A DNA stretch of 64,000 nucleotides from Argyresthia goedartella (taxonomy: Eukaryota > Arthropoda > Insecta > Lepidoptera > Argyresthiidae). The notes under the pieces are model-generated. The model was not told where the DNA came from. It searched no databases and saw only the letters and a program-made list of their open reading frames with translations. Both the position numbers and the translations under genes were made by a program. This document shows positions 10,621 to 21,129 of the stretch, piece by piece. The stretch spans positions 30,816,703 to 30,880,702 of the forward strand of contig OX463822.1 of the NCBI GenBank assembly GCA_949825045.1. Reading direction: 5' to 3'. Positions within the stretch are counted from its first letter, which is position 1. Each line of letters starts with the position of its first letter.

Positions 10621-11600
10621 ATGTTTATTACTCCGCCACCAGCAAACTGTTTCTAGCAACGTTGTTTATCAGGTAGGATTACGTCTAGGAAAGTAGGCAG
10701 GTCGATTATAAACTAGCAGAGAACGGAAGTTGACTAGAAACCAAACCACGCCCGCGGGTTTCCTATAAATCACAATTTGTTACGTATACTATACTCATAG
10801 ATAAGTATGGGCCTTGCACAGCTATTAAAACTGTATAATTGGATTGATTTATTTTACAAGTCAATCATCTTAAATGTCAGTCGGATTGTTGTAACTTTAT
10901 GCTAAATCGCCAATACGCTTTTGTCCGAACGACCAGCCGGCTATTAAATAGAATGGGAAAATAGAATTGCTCCCCCCTCAAGGAAAAGGGTTGTATAGAT
11001 GGATAGATAGATAGAGAAATTATTTTTATCATTAAACGGCCACGGAAAGCAGCAATTTTGTGTCGAGGCATTGATAAGAAAGGAGCAACTCTATGGGACA
11101 TGCGTGAGGTGAGTTTTTCATAAACATATGAGGGTGTCCTCTTCAGTACTTACTCAAACAAAAGCATACCTAGCACAGGCATTTTGTACTCTCTGTTTGA
11201 CTTTTTGCGTCTTCTCAATTATACATGATCTGTACACAGTAATACCTCAAACCTACACAGTAATACCTCAATATTAAGGCCTCACTTAAATGTATTCGCA
11301 GGTCGACGCTGAGAAGATCACGGGTCCTGTACAGAACTTCAAGCCTATAGAAGCAGTTCCTAATAACTTCAAAGACATGTCCCTCAAAACGCAGTTTGTC
11401 ATCTCTGCTGTTCTTGTCTGAAGTCAATGAGTGTGATAGTGAGGATATAAGTAAGTATGAAAGATATATACTATTGTATATGCGATGAAAAGTATGAAAA
11501 CAGGCAAAGCGGCAGGGTCTGCTGAGGGCAGGTGATGGCGTTGTGGCTATTCAGCCGACTCTCTAATATGTGCTGTACTATACTGGTGTAAGGCAGTTAT
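10621..11600. other. No gene seen
   Basis: No recognisable coding exon, RNA gene or repeat. Short frames at 10877-11101 and 11215-11427 (both minus) have no recognisable motif. Confidence 0.45.
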
Positions 11601-11618
11601 CGTCCCGCGCTATATAAG

Positions 11619-11909
11619 GTGAATCCGCACGAATGTAAAAGCTACCGCGGCATTAGTCTTCTCAGCATCGTTGATACATTTTATTCAAAAATATTAATGA
11701 TTCGGATGTGCAAGGGGGAATCAGAAGAGGAATGGGATGTACAGACCAGATCTTTCGTGACAGAGAAGCATCTGGCTTTGGGGCTAAAAGTTAACTGCGA
11801 TTTCGTAGTCTTAGAAAAGGCATGTGATAAAATGGTGATGAATGATTTGTGGGGAACACTATCCTTGTATGGAGTGGATAGCCAAATGATCACTGAAGTC
11901 CTTCTATGA
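11619..11909 (+). pseudogene. Reverse transcriptase palm fragment
   Basis: Open 96-codon remnant carrying the RT signature YRGISLLS and the downstream D-x-EKA...YGV region. The FADD/YADD motif is not in this frame. A degraded AD-DQLILASS-like stretch appears around 12075-12100 in another frame. Confidence 0.6.
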
Positions 11910-12253
11910 GGACCCATTGCAAGTGTCAGGATCAACGGGGCCTACAAAGGCTGGTTTAACATCGAACGTGGTGTGAAGCAGGGCAGTGTGGCATCGCATT
12001 TAATCTTTTCGTGGATAGGTGTTTGAATGATTTGAAAGAGCGTGATTAATTGGACAATTACTTGTCAAATGCCGATGCCGATGATCAACTTATTCTGGCG
12101 TCGTCGGTGGGTGAGCTGCAGGAGATGGTAACTCTCATGAATCATTTAAGAAGAGAGGAACGAAGGTGAATGTTTGTAAAAAACCAAGACTATTTTCTAA
12201 TGAGAAAAAAATTAAAAAGTATCTGAAAGCGTGAGTATGATTGATGTTGAACA

Positions 12254-12318
12254 ATAGAATAGAATAGAATAGAATAGAAATATGTTTATTTCCCTATTTT
12301 TTGTGTTACTTACATTTC
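12254..12318. repeat. (AGAAT)n array at an insertion junction
   Basis: Tandem AGAAT units followed by AAATATGTTTATTT, typical of the 3' tail of a retroposed sequence. It marks the left side of the block inserted into the LINE at 11601-13785. Confidence 0.55.
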
Positions 12319-12705
12319 TTAAGGCGATACCTCGTCCGTGCAAAGGTCCCCGTTACTCCAGGCGGAAAGACCCGCAGTGTGAGAGGGACGGAATCGGAAA
12401 AAAATGAAAAACCGTAGCGCTAAACAACAGAATAATTGTTTAAAAATAAACTACTTTATTTTGTTAAAAAGTTTTTTCAGGAGATTTTGCGAATACATAA
12501 TATAGATATGTAGACATTTTGAACGCAGTTCCACAATGAAATTAGTTAGGATTTCAGAATTACAGGAAAAAATAATATAATTTAGAGGTGTTTTCGTAAT
12601 TAAATTCTATCGAGAAAATTTCATCCAATCGCGTTTTTGTTTTGGTGAAAATCTTAATCAAATACTCAATAAACGTTTACCCAAAAATCAAATCTGTAGA
12701 TGACT
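12319..12705 (-). repeat. Interspersed repeat family C, copy 1
   Basis: The reverse complement of 62084-62471 over nearly 390 bp. Shared blocks include CTCGTCCGTGCAAAGGTCCC, CCGTTACTCCAGGCGGAAAG, GAATACATAATAT/GTATTCGCAAAATCTCC, TTTCATTGTGGAACTGCG and TCAATAAACGTTTACC. A third, shorter piece is at 57641-57725. No open frame spans it. Confidence 0.8.
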
Positions 12706-13277
12706 TCATGGTGGAGTAAATGAATTCGAAAAAAACCCCATTTTATTTTCGTAGCACCTTAAGTGTCCAGCAGGTCGGTGGTGAGTCCGGCCTGTGGGTG
12801 TGTCAGCTACTTACAATCTACTTATGTTTGTCTAAATTGAAAGATCTCTATAACTGTTGTGTAGTATGTGTTATATATCTGTTAGAGTGTGCAGAATATA
12901 TCTATATAGATTTATAATTTAGTTTTATATTGTCCTATCGTATTTACAGCTAATTAAATAAATAAATAAAATAAAAGTCTATGGGGACGTGGAGCGGTCG
13001 TTCGCTTGCTGAGGAGCCGACTCCCCTCGGGGTTGTGCTGTCCGTATTCAATGTAGGCGTCACCAGGGATGTCGAGACCCTCAATGTGCATTCACGGAAG
13101 CGGCGCAGCATGTCCACATTCAGATTGTTGAACAAGTGGAACTAGTGGAACAAGTGAATGAGTTTATATGCTTGGATTGGATGTTTACAAGAGATGGGAA
13201 ATGTTAGAGAGATATTGAAAGGAGAGTGACTGCGGGAAGTCAAATCGGGCTTGAACTCCGTGATAAGTAACTAAACT

Positions 13278-13634
13278 GTGTCACAAAAGGCACGTTTGTT
13301 TATTCATAATGGAGTGTTGAGTCCGACATTGATGTATGGGAGCGAATGTTGGGCATGGCTGAAAAAGCATGAAAGCAGAATAAACGCAGTGGAAATAAGG
13401 ACTTTGAGGAGTATGTGTGGAGTAATATTGCAAGATAGATTGATTAGGGAACACTGTAGCTTGAAAGAAGATATAGTGTCACGGATAGAGAAAGGTCAGC
13501 TTACACGGTTTGGTCACGTTGAAAGGATTAATGAAAGGAGATTGACGAAACAGATCTACACAGCGGGTGTGAACGGAGCCTTCGGACGAGGACACCCAAG
13601 AAAGTCCTACAAAGAAAAAATTGGCGAATTGTGA
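13278..13634 (+). pseudogene. LINE C-terminal domain fragment
   Basis: 118-codon frame with SQKARLFIHNGVLSPTLMYG, SECW, INAVEIRTLRSMCGV, RFGHVERINERRLTKQIY and GRGHPRKSYKEKI. This is the post-RT domain of an arthropod LINE. It is separated by frameshifts from flanking LINE sequence and is not functional. Confidence 0.75.
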
Positions 13635-13789
13635 AGGGACAAATTAGAGGTAGGTACCTGTAAGCGGCGAGCTTGTATAAAGAGACTTATGAATGTTGAG
13701 AAAGCGAGAGATGTGTGCCAACATCGTAGCAAGTGAAGGTCTCTAGTCTCTGCCTACCCCTCTTCCGGGAAGAAGACGTGAGCATATTT

Positions 13790-14616
13790 ATGTACTAATT
13801 TATCTATAGGTTTGAGGTTTGACATAGTGATTTAAGTTCATGTTTAGTTTCCGCGAATATCATTGAAAATATTATTTTCTAAATAAGCCCCTAATTAATT
13901 CCACCGTTTTGCATTACAAACCATTGCTAATAAACCATATCTCCTTAGCATACCTACTTAACATTAGAGCACCAAATTGAACTGCCTGGCCTACTAAAAT
14001 ACGATTAGCACAGCATCCTTAATTCTGCAAAACTTTATTTTTGATAGGACATGCAATCAAGTTTTAAGTTATGTAATATGTTTCATCATTTCTATATCAG
14101 ATGAACCAGTGACCTTTAAATCATATGGAGTAGACATTGTGTTCTATTACCTAGTAGTACCTACAGTCACCATTCCCTTATTTAGACCTTCTGGACTTTG
14201 TACCGTGTGCTTAGATATTTCTTCTAATAAGCGATGGTGGTCGTGGTGCCATGGCTTAACTAAGCAAATTTCATAGCGGTACCATATCGAATGTTACTTA
14301 GTATAATGTCCCCAATATTCCCATAATTACAGATTTTGGTACAACAAGTAAGCTTGTAGGTACGAGAAACATCCTGTTTAACGAAAGTAGGCGACAACGG
14401 GCCATGTCGGACCATAGGTACCGTAGTAAGTTCACTCGGCCCCTGTTGGCATGATAACTACCTACTCTTGCTCAAACGGCTAGGGTTGTCGCTTAGCGCC
14501 GCGGGTTGCGGTGCGGATTTGTTGCGTCGTCGCTCGTCGCTCGCTGCACGGTAAAACAAGTACCTACTTACAGGTGATGCCCCGTATTCTGTCTCTGAGT
14601 GCCGCTTGGAGGGGGT
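13790..14616. other. No gene seen
   Basis: Sequence downstream of the LINE remnant, with no recognisable coding exon or shared repeat. Confidence 0.4.
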
Positions 14617-14737
14617 ATACTTCGCGTATTGTAAAAAGATCATGTCTGAAGTTAGGCAAACGTGAAAAAAGACTGCATAATGCGAAACTCGCTCCCGGCG
14701 CGCTTCAGGCCTGATCTTTTTAGAATACGCGAACTGA
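14617..14737. repeat. 23-bp inverted repeat, 121 bp overall
   Basis: Left arm TTCGCGTATTGTAAAAAGAT and right arm ATCTTTTTAGAATACGCGAA are near-perfect reverse complements (one mismatch) separated by about 70 bp. It lies about 120 bp beyond the 3' end of the P-type transposase gene. I found no matching sequence near that gene's 5' end, so it is not shown to be a terminal repeat of that element. It may be a small MITE. Confidence 0.55.
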
Positions 14738-14855
14738 AACATCCCGTTCTTTATTAAAAATCATTATAAAAAGTTATTATTTCTTTATTAAATATAATGC
14801 AAGTAAAATTATACTACAAAAATTATACATGGTTATTTTTTATTAAAATAAATAT

Positions 14856-17800
14856 CTATAAATTTGACACAGAAAAGTACTTGCGGCGATTTCGGCTGGT
14901 GCGGAAGGCTTTATTGTTGTTACTTAACGTAAAATAAATTCTCATTCTTATAAATAGTTTTTGTAAATATTGCTTTGGAAAGTATGGACAAGGCATTGAA
15001 AATTGTATGTCCTTTATTGCGTCATAAATGGTCATACCAATTTTACAATTGATGTGTTCTTTTTCGAACTCCTTTTTGAATACTTGTTCCATCCTCTCAA
15101 TATTTTTAACAAAACTTTCAGGAGGCACTACCAGTAAATTTTTCTCGGCCGTGTAATTTGTGTTATTAACGTACATTGACTGGACACTTAAATTAGAAGG
15201 TTGATCTTCTACATACGATTTCAGCAATCTGCAGTCGTGTTTCTGAATACACTTTTTTAGCAAAGCTCCACAAACATAAAAAAATGCATTTTGTTCTGGG
15301 ACATCAAAATTTGTGTAATCTGCACGTACGATTTCGCGTAATTCATTAGCTGGTAATACAGTAGTAGTGCCATCAACGTTAGGATCGGTGCTATTAATAT
15401 TATTGTTTTCAACACCCCTTTTAAAATCGTTTAAGCCCAAAACGAATTTAGATAATTCTGCTGTACAATTTCCTTCTTTAGGTGCCTGAACCATATCAGC
15501 AAATAAAAGCTTTCGAAATGCAGATATGAATTGTCTGCTTGTTGGCTCCGTGGACATACCATTTTTCGTACGGATTTTTCCGAAAAACTGTTCTATTACG
15601 TCCTGATTTAGTTTTCTGGTCAGTAAAAAACTAAAACCTTCTTGTTGTAAATCTTTGAATAAATTTATAATGGATATGATAGTTATTTGAAAGCCGTGAA
15701 TGAATTTCACGGTTTTGGTGACGTCGGATCCTGTTTGAGGGTTGATAAGTTTCAACGTTCGAAACAACATAAGTATTTCATTCAAGAAATCAATTTGTAA
15801 TTGACTTCCACAGAATGCATTTTTGTTTGTATTGCTTTGTTGCAGTGTTGAAGAATTGAGAACGTCAAAAAGGTCATTCATTTTTTTAACAAACTCTACA
15901 GTATGCTTAGCTGATTGCTCTATTATTCCAAAATCTACATAGCACGATAGTCCGGATGCTACAGTTCGACTCAAAAGCTGGGTCGCAAAACTAACCTTCA
16001 TTTTTTCAAAGTTGGATGGTCTAATGTGGCTGTCAGTTAATTTATATGCTTGCCTAAACGTTTTTTCTTTATCTAGGTCGTAAAATTTTTTGATGTGTTC
16101 AAATTTTGCCACAGCATCATTTTGAAAGTGGAAGTCGTATTTCAGTAACTTATTGCGGACTAATTTGATTAAATGAGGTGCATCAAAAATGTAATAGATT
16201 TTATTACCATTCACTTCAAAATATGTTTTGTCTGTAGAAATCCCTCTTTTCTTAGTTGCACTTAATAGATCTGGTCCAAGATCTGATACCATTACTCGAA
16301 TTTTTAGCCCAATTTCAAATAGTTTCGATATTATTTTATCAATCCACTTTGAAATGTCATTGTCATTTTTACAATTGGATAACAATGCGAACCCTATTGG
16401 CTGTGACCATTTAATAAAAATACCCCGTACTAGAACTACTAGAGCAAACTTTGCTGGTGTTGGTGACTGTACACCATCTATCTCGTGAAACCCAATTATC
16501 TTATCGTTTTTAATGTCATAAAACAGATTAGTTTTCAGACTCATTGCATCCACGACGATAGAGCAATGCTTTTCACGCTCAGACATATTATTTACTTTTA
16601 ACCTCAGCGCTGCCAACAAATCATCGTTTATTTGGGTGAAGATGGGGATATAGACTCTATTTAACGTAAGTCTCGATGGCAAACTAAGAGTTTGTCCTAA
16701 TAATCGATAAGCTTGTGGGCTAACGTAATATAGACTCAAGCAAAACATTTTATAGGCAAGACTGTATCGGTTCCCTCTTGCACCTGACTTCAAAGTTAGA
16801 TTGGCTTTAACCAGTTCTGCTAATTTTGTGGACAACAATCGATCACATAATTTAAGGAACATTTCTTTTTGCGAATCTCCTGCCTCTGACATTTTTAACC
16901 GTTTCTTTAAACCTAATACGTCAGATTTAAGTTTTCTTTTACGAGGAGTATCTGCAGAAAGCTGAACAGAGGTTTGAGTTTTAGTCTCCGATGTTTTACG
17001 CATATTATTTATTTCTTGAGCGTCGGTTCCTTGTTTCGAAGTGTCAGGTCCTTGGTCCGAAGTGAGTGTTTTTTGGTCTGAAGTGGAATCTGTAGTTTGG
17101 CTTGAGGAATCTATGGCACTGGAAACAGTTTGGCTTGAAAAGTCAGTGATGCGTATTTCAGTCTGTGTTTCTTCATCTAGTTTAGTTAGGTTTGGTAGAT
17201 GCAAGCATGGAGTACATCCCTTCTCTAGTAATTTTCGAGCTGGATTTTCTCTGATGTCCCGGTGGTTAAAATGTATCTCACAAACACGTGTAGATTGGGT
17301 AGTTGAATTAATCAAATCCTCACGGTCCATCAATTTCAGCCACTTTAAGCGTCTGAAACAATGTAAATTAGTAGATACAATTAAAAGTAAAAAATATTGA
17401 AAGAAATGCATACAAAAGCATTTTTGCCCAATGCTGAAACGGAGACGCTTAGTCGCTTCGCTCGCTCGGTCGAAAATAAACCTTTTATTTGAACCCAACT
17501 CCCCCCTCTCCTCCCCCCCCCGCATCCCGCAACTCCCCCCTCTAGACGATCATGAATGCGCGTATCACAAAGAAAATCGCTGAACAAAAAATACTTTGGT
17601 GTAGGACGCTATAGGTAATTATAGTTACCTACTGGGACTGTTACCTGAGTTTATATTAATGCAAAATTACAGCTCAATCGGTTAAAAAAATATCTGCTTG
17701 AAAATTAAGTTGCAAGATTCCACCCGACCAAACATACCTACATAAGTAGAACAACATACATTGCAAGTTATCTAAAAGCTTTTTATATACCTACGTATTG

Positions 17801-18038
17801 TAAACACAAGGTCGTATGCCTATAAGTTATTATTATTAGCGATTAGAGTTAGTAAAGTAGCATTTTTGTGTTCTCATTTCACCGATGCAAAACCTAAAAC
17901 TTACTTTACAAACGATATAGGTACTATAGTATGGATGGATACTCACATTTCCTTATCTCGGGGTACTTTGAAAAATGCTAGATCCTTATTTGTAGAATCC
18001 TTATTGAGGCAACCGTATACCGCACAATATTTACTCAT
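14856..18038 (-). CDS. THAP-domain P-element-type transposase (THAP9-like), two exons
   Basis: Exon 1 is 18038-17947 and exon 2 is 17352-14856. The intron has donor GTGAGT and acceptor TTTCAG, and the joined frame has 862 codons before the stop. Residues 1-90 form a C2CH THAP zinc-finger domain: CAVYGC, the invariant W after the exon junction (KWLKL), VCEIHF, and a CTPCLHLP end. A low-complexity Ser/Thr/Gln linker follows, then a basic KKRLKM helix. The P-type RNase H-like catalytic region retains acidic residues at about D299 (VVDAMS), D421 (FDAPHLIKLVRN) and E618 (NQDVIEQFFGKIR). Human THAP9 has a similar length and layout. The poly(A) signal AATAAA lies at 14844-14839, just past the stop. 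No terminal inverted repeats were found, so it may be an old but intact transposon or a domesticated host gene. It is divergent from the SRR1 gene, 337 bp apart. Confidence 0.88.
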
Positions 18039-18375
18039 CTTGCATGAAAATAATAAATAATAATCTGCGCGCAAATCACACAAACAAGTTAACACGTGCC
18101 GCCCGGACGAATGACGTTGACTCGTCGCATGCATTGCATAGCCTCGTCTCGTACCACCCGAAACAACCCGAAACTTGGCAATGTGTGCGTGTGGTGGCGT
18201 GTGCTTATACGGAATGCAATGTAGCCTGTTGTGTGCGGCTGTTGTCGCTGATTTGTTTGAAGTGAACCTGGCGTGGTAGGTAGTACTTTACTACATCTCT
18301 GTGATCGGACCTCAGACAAAGAACGTTTCGTTTCACGACAACGACTTTTATTTTTGTTTTCTTTGACATTTAGCT
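18039..18375. promoter_or_regulatory. Shared upstream region of two divergent genes
   Basis: 337 bp separate the start codons of the THAP transposase gene (minus) and the SRR1-like gene (plus). The stretch is more GC-rich than its surroundings, with CpGs around 18090-18260, and must hold both 5' UTRs and promoters. No TATA box is obvious. The function is inferred from position only. Confidence 0.45.
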
Positions 18376-19378
18376 ATGTCAAAATCCGAAATCGACAACG
18401 AAGGTTTTCGCACAGTGGGTTCAAAACGATCGTCTAAGAACAAAAAGACAAAAATACTCCGAAAAGGATTCCAAATTCATAAAGAGGAAAGTGAAATTGA
18501 TATAGAAAAGTCCAAATTGTAAGTAAAGAACTAAACTTTGAGGTTATGTTTTGAAATTGCGTCGATAGCATATTATTCCCGTTGTCGGTCAATGTTGATA
18601 AGGGGGCGGAAGCCCCACGCAAAAAAAATCTAAGTTTTTTTTTCCTTGGCGCCCCCTTATCTACACACCAACCCCGTTGTCTCTAATTTCCAGGAGAATA
18701 CAGGCTGCTGTCGAGGATTTAGAAGGCTCAGCGTATTTAGAAAGCGTTTCTAAATCTGTGAGTACTACTGTGTGCTCCCAAACCGTTGTAGAAATAGTTT
18801 GTTTTGGTCTCGGGCATATTGGAGAGTGCAACATATCTCGGTATCAGTTAGCCCTTTTACTGCTGCTGAGAAACCTTTTGAAACCCAAAAACGTTCTCGT
18901 ACATGACCCAGTGTTTTACAAAGCCGAATGCAGTATACTGCAGCAATTTGGTTTAGAAATTATCAAAGAAAACAGTGAGGGCAGTTACATAATTTCTGAT
19001 GAAGGTGTAACCTTATTGTTTTTTCCACACTGTCCTAAGCAACTGACAAATAACTTTTTGTGGAGCAACTGGGGCAGACAGCTACAAAACTGTGTGATTA
19101 TTTGTAACAGTTTTAACAGCCTATTTGACAACCAACCTAAAAGAATCATATCAGAATCTGTCCCATTCATTCATAAAATACATCCTTACACCACTGAAGT
19201 AGCACTAACCAATACATTCAGATTCAATGACATTTTCAATGATATGTCAATTCATTCCTTCCCGAAAGAATCACTTGAAAAATTGGATATTGAATTCTGG
19301 TCAAAAGATAAGAAACCGGAATACAAAGACACAGAAGAGTTTATTACAACTCATATGGTAGAGAAACTGAACATCTAA
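18376..19378 (+). CDS. SRR1-like domain protein (SRRD homologue), two exons
   Basis: Exon 1 is 18376-18518 (MSKSEIDNEGFRTVGSK and a lysine-rich stretch) and exon 2 is 18694-19378, with donor GTAAGT and acceptor TTTCCAG. They join in frame to 275 codons plus stop. Exon 2 carries the SRR1 domain: VEIVCFGLGHIGECNISRYQ, then VLVHDPVF, and the distal LFFPHC and IICNSF blocks. SRR1 proteins are conserved in eukaryotes. In plants SRR1 affects the circadian clock, and animal and yeast members are linked to haem or transcriptional regulation; the biochemical activity is not settled. The stop codon is only 28 nt upstream of the FMC1 start on the same strand, so both may lie on one mRNA. The ATG choice rests on the downstream lysine-rich N-terminus typical of the family. 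Confidence 0.85.
18597..18662. repeat. Inverted repeat in SRR1 intron
   Basis: GATAAGGGGGCG pairs with CGCCCCCTTATC (one-base offset) around an A/T-rich loop. It lies inside the 175-bp intron, and its right arm ends about 30 bp before the acceptor site. It could form a stem in the pre-mRNA. Confidence 0.6.
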
Positions 19379-19406
19379 TCTGTTGTTTGAAGGTACAATA
19401 GCAAAT

Positions 19407-19730
19407 ATGGCTTCAATAAGCTCTAAGCCAGCACTAGTGACACTGAGGCAACTATTGTTCGAACTGAGACAGCAAACACCGAACAAGAAACTCAGTGATA
19501 ACCAGATGGCTCAGTATGTTTTGGCCCAATACCGAAAACATCAGACAACAGACCAACAACACTGCAAAGCCATTGATGAGATGCACTTCAAGGCGCGTAC
19601 ATATTGCAACTATTTGAACAGTGCTCGACGATACAAGGAAATAAATACTGAATTCAAGGGAAAAGGTGAACGGAGTATTGCAGACACAGCAAAGATGGTG
19701 GGATTCAAACTACCGCATGACCCTAAATAA
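19407..19730 (+). CDS. FMC1: FMC1 homologue, mitochondrial ATP synthase assembly factor
   Basis: A single-exon frame of 107 codons. The family signature is clear in the second half: EMHFKARTYCNYLNSARRY, FKGKGERSI and GFKLPHDPK, compared with the conserved HF.A..Y....., F.GKGERS and .LPH.P pattern of vertebrate FMC1 (about 113 aa). In yeast, Fmc1 acts with Atp12 in assembling the F1 part of complex V in the mitochondrial matrix. The start is the ATG at 19407; codons upstream in the same frame have no ATG. AATAAA at 19726-19731 overlaps the stop codon, and a second AATAAA lies near 19815. The tight spacing after the SRR1-like stop is noted as a finding. Confidence 0.88.
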   Translation: MASISSKPALVTLRQLLFELRQQTPNKKLSDNQMAQYVLAQYRKHQTTDQQHCKAIDEMHFKARTYCNYLNSARRYKEINTEFKGKGERSIADTAKMVGFKLPHDPK

Positions 19731-19731
19731 A

Positions 19732-20439
19732 TCATGGATTACAGAAACACAAACATAGAATAGAATATCTTTATTTATAGTCTAAATTTCAATGTAGATA
19801 TCTCCTGTGTTGTAAATAAATCATATAAAATGTTATATATACTTTCACTATAACATGGTTCATGTCAATAACATGGCAGATAGTCTGATAACACATTTAA
19901 ATGCATAAAATGGAAGAGTTCTCTGTATAATATCTGCTATAGCAAATAATCTCAATATCAATACAATTTCACACACCTAGGTACCTATTAATTCTACATT
20001 CAATTAAAAACAGCTTAAAAATAATTTGGTCCTTTTTCATAATCAGGCACGTTTTGAAGATAGAATCCAAGTTCATGTATATTACTACCACACTTACTAT
20101 GGTGAGGAGTACATACAATAAGTCACAGAATTAACTGGGCCTGCCTTTATACCAAACATAGGTTTTGCTGTGCATTTCTATTATCAAGAACATTGCTACA
20201 GTTCCGAATTCAGCTTTCAGGGTCGGCACTCGTAACAACAGTAGATAACCAACATCATTTTAGTGTCTAGTTTTTGTCCCTACTGCAAACTGAATGCTGA
20301 AGATGTAGGAGCTTATTTATGTACAATAGGATCATGAGGATATGGGTGTCCTTTTGCTTGTACCAGTAGGACTATTTAGTCAGTCTTCTTCGCCCAAAGT
20401 GGTCCAATTTAGAGATGAGGCAATAAAGTAAATTGCCCT
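19732..20439. other. Spacer after FMC1, no gene seen
   Basis: Probably FMC1 3' UTR followed by the intergenic gap to the convergent ACADSB gene. It contains a second ATAGAATAGAATATCTTTAT motif near 19757 that resembles retroposon tails. No coding frame. Confidence 0.45.
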
Positions 20440-20707
20440 TGACTGTTTTTTTTTGGACACAAACATGAAGGGTTCTGTATTATGCGTTTTATATAGGGGG
20501 CCCCTGTGTTTTTTTATTTTCGTGTATAGTTTAATTAATTTTTTGTTGCTAATAGCGGAATCAATATAACCATTCATTGAAAATTTCAACTCTACCTTTT
20601 TCGGTTCATGAGTACGCGTGCTGACGGGCAGACAAGACGGACTGACAGACAGCGGAGGTTTAATAAAAGGGTCCCGTTTGGCAGCCTTCGGGTACGGAAC
20701 CCTACAT
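20440..20707 (+). mobile_element. GTCY-MITE, partial copy
   Basis: Contains ACATGAAGGGTTCTGTATTA at the left, TTTCAACTCTACCTTTTTCG and GGTTCATGAGTACGC in the middle, and the hallmark end GGGTCCCGTTTGGCAGCCTT then CGGGTACGGAACCCTA. The GTCY array is reduced to GACGGACTGACAGACAG. It lies just beyond the ACADSB stop codon, possibly in its 3' UTR or flank. Confidence 0.7.
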
Positions 20708-20950
20708 AATTCAGTGTTCTAATCATATTTGTTACTATCTACGGAAATAATGAAATTTGGAATTTAGCAGCGAGCATGAGGATGGATGTTTTAGTTGTTT
20801 GTCTATGAACATCCAGGCCTCCTACTCCAGCTGGTGCAGTAGTTGAGATGGCTGAATTAGAAGAGTTGGTGCAGGGGACATGCACAGTGGCCCCGTTCAA
20901 ATGGCCCAGGTGCAGGCACTTTAACCCCTGAAGAAGAAGCAGCTGTTTGT

Positions 20951-21129
20951 CTATTGGGTGTACTCCTTCTCCAATATCTTGGCGATGGTTTGCAGCTGCA
21001 TGTTGCTGGTGCCCTCGTAAATGGTGCCGATCTTCGCGTCCCGGAAGAACTTCTCTTGGGGGAAGTCGCGCGTGAAGCCGACGCCGCCCATCATGTCGAT
21101 GCACTTGGATGTGAGGGTCTGGGCCATTT
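20951..21129 (-). CDS. ACADSB: ACADSB last coding exon
   Basis: Begins after an acceptor with a C-rich tract (CCCCCCCAG in the gene's orientation) and completes the Glu codon split at the previous donor. It encodes [19 protein letters not shown] and [17 protein letters not shown], ending KEYTQ and TAG. It carries the catalytic glutamate (YEG). Confidence 0.92.

Larger units (their letters stand above)
11601..13785 (+). mobile_element. Degenerate non-LTR retrotransposon split by a nested insertion
   Basis: The 5' portion (11619-11909) has the RT stretch CKSYRGISLLSIVDTFYSKI and a degraded LEKACDKMV..LWGTLSLYGV. Traces continue to about 12240. A foreign block (12254 to about 13110) interrupts it. 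The 3' portion (13120-13785) resumes with FICLDWMFTRDGK and then the C-terminal domain. The last codons before the 3' end resemble RACIKRLMNVEKARDVCQHR and a final SAYPSSGKK. Frameshifts and stops are frequent. The clade is not assigned; the C-terminal YGSECW..., MCGV... and GHVER motifs are typical of abundant arthropod LINEs. Related 3' scraps are at 41222-41283 and 46145-46215. Confidence 0.75.

Noticed and set aside
19383..19406. Longer FMC1 start
   Set aside because: The extension begins at TTG, not ATG; the first ATG in frame is 19407 and gives the usual protein length.
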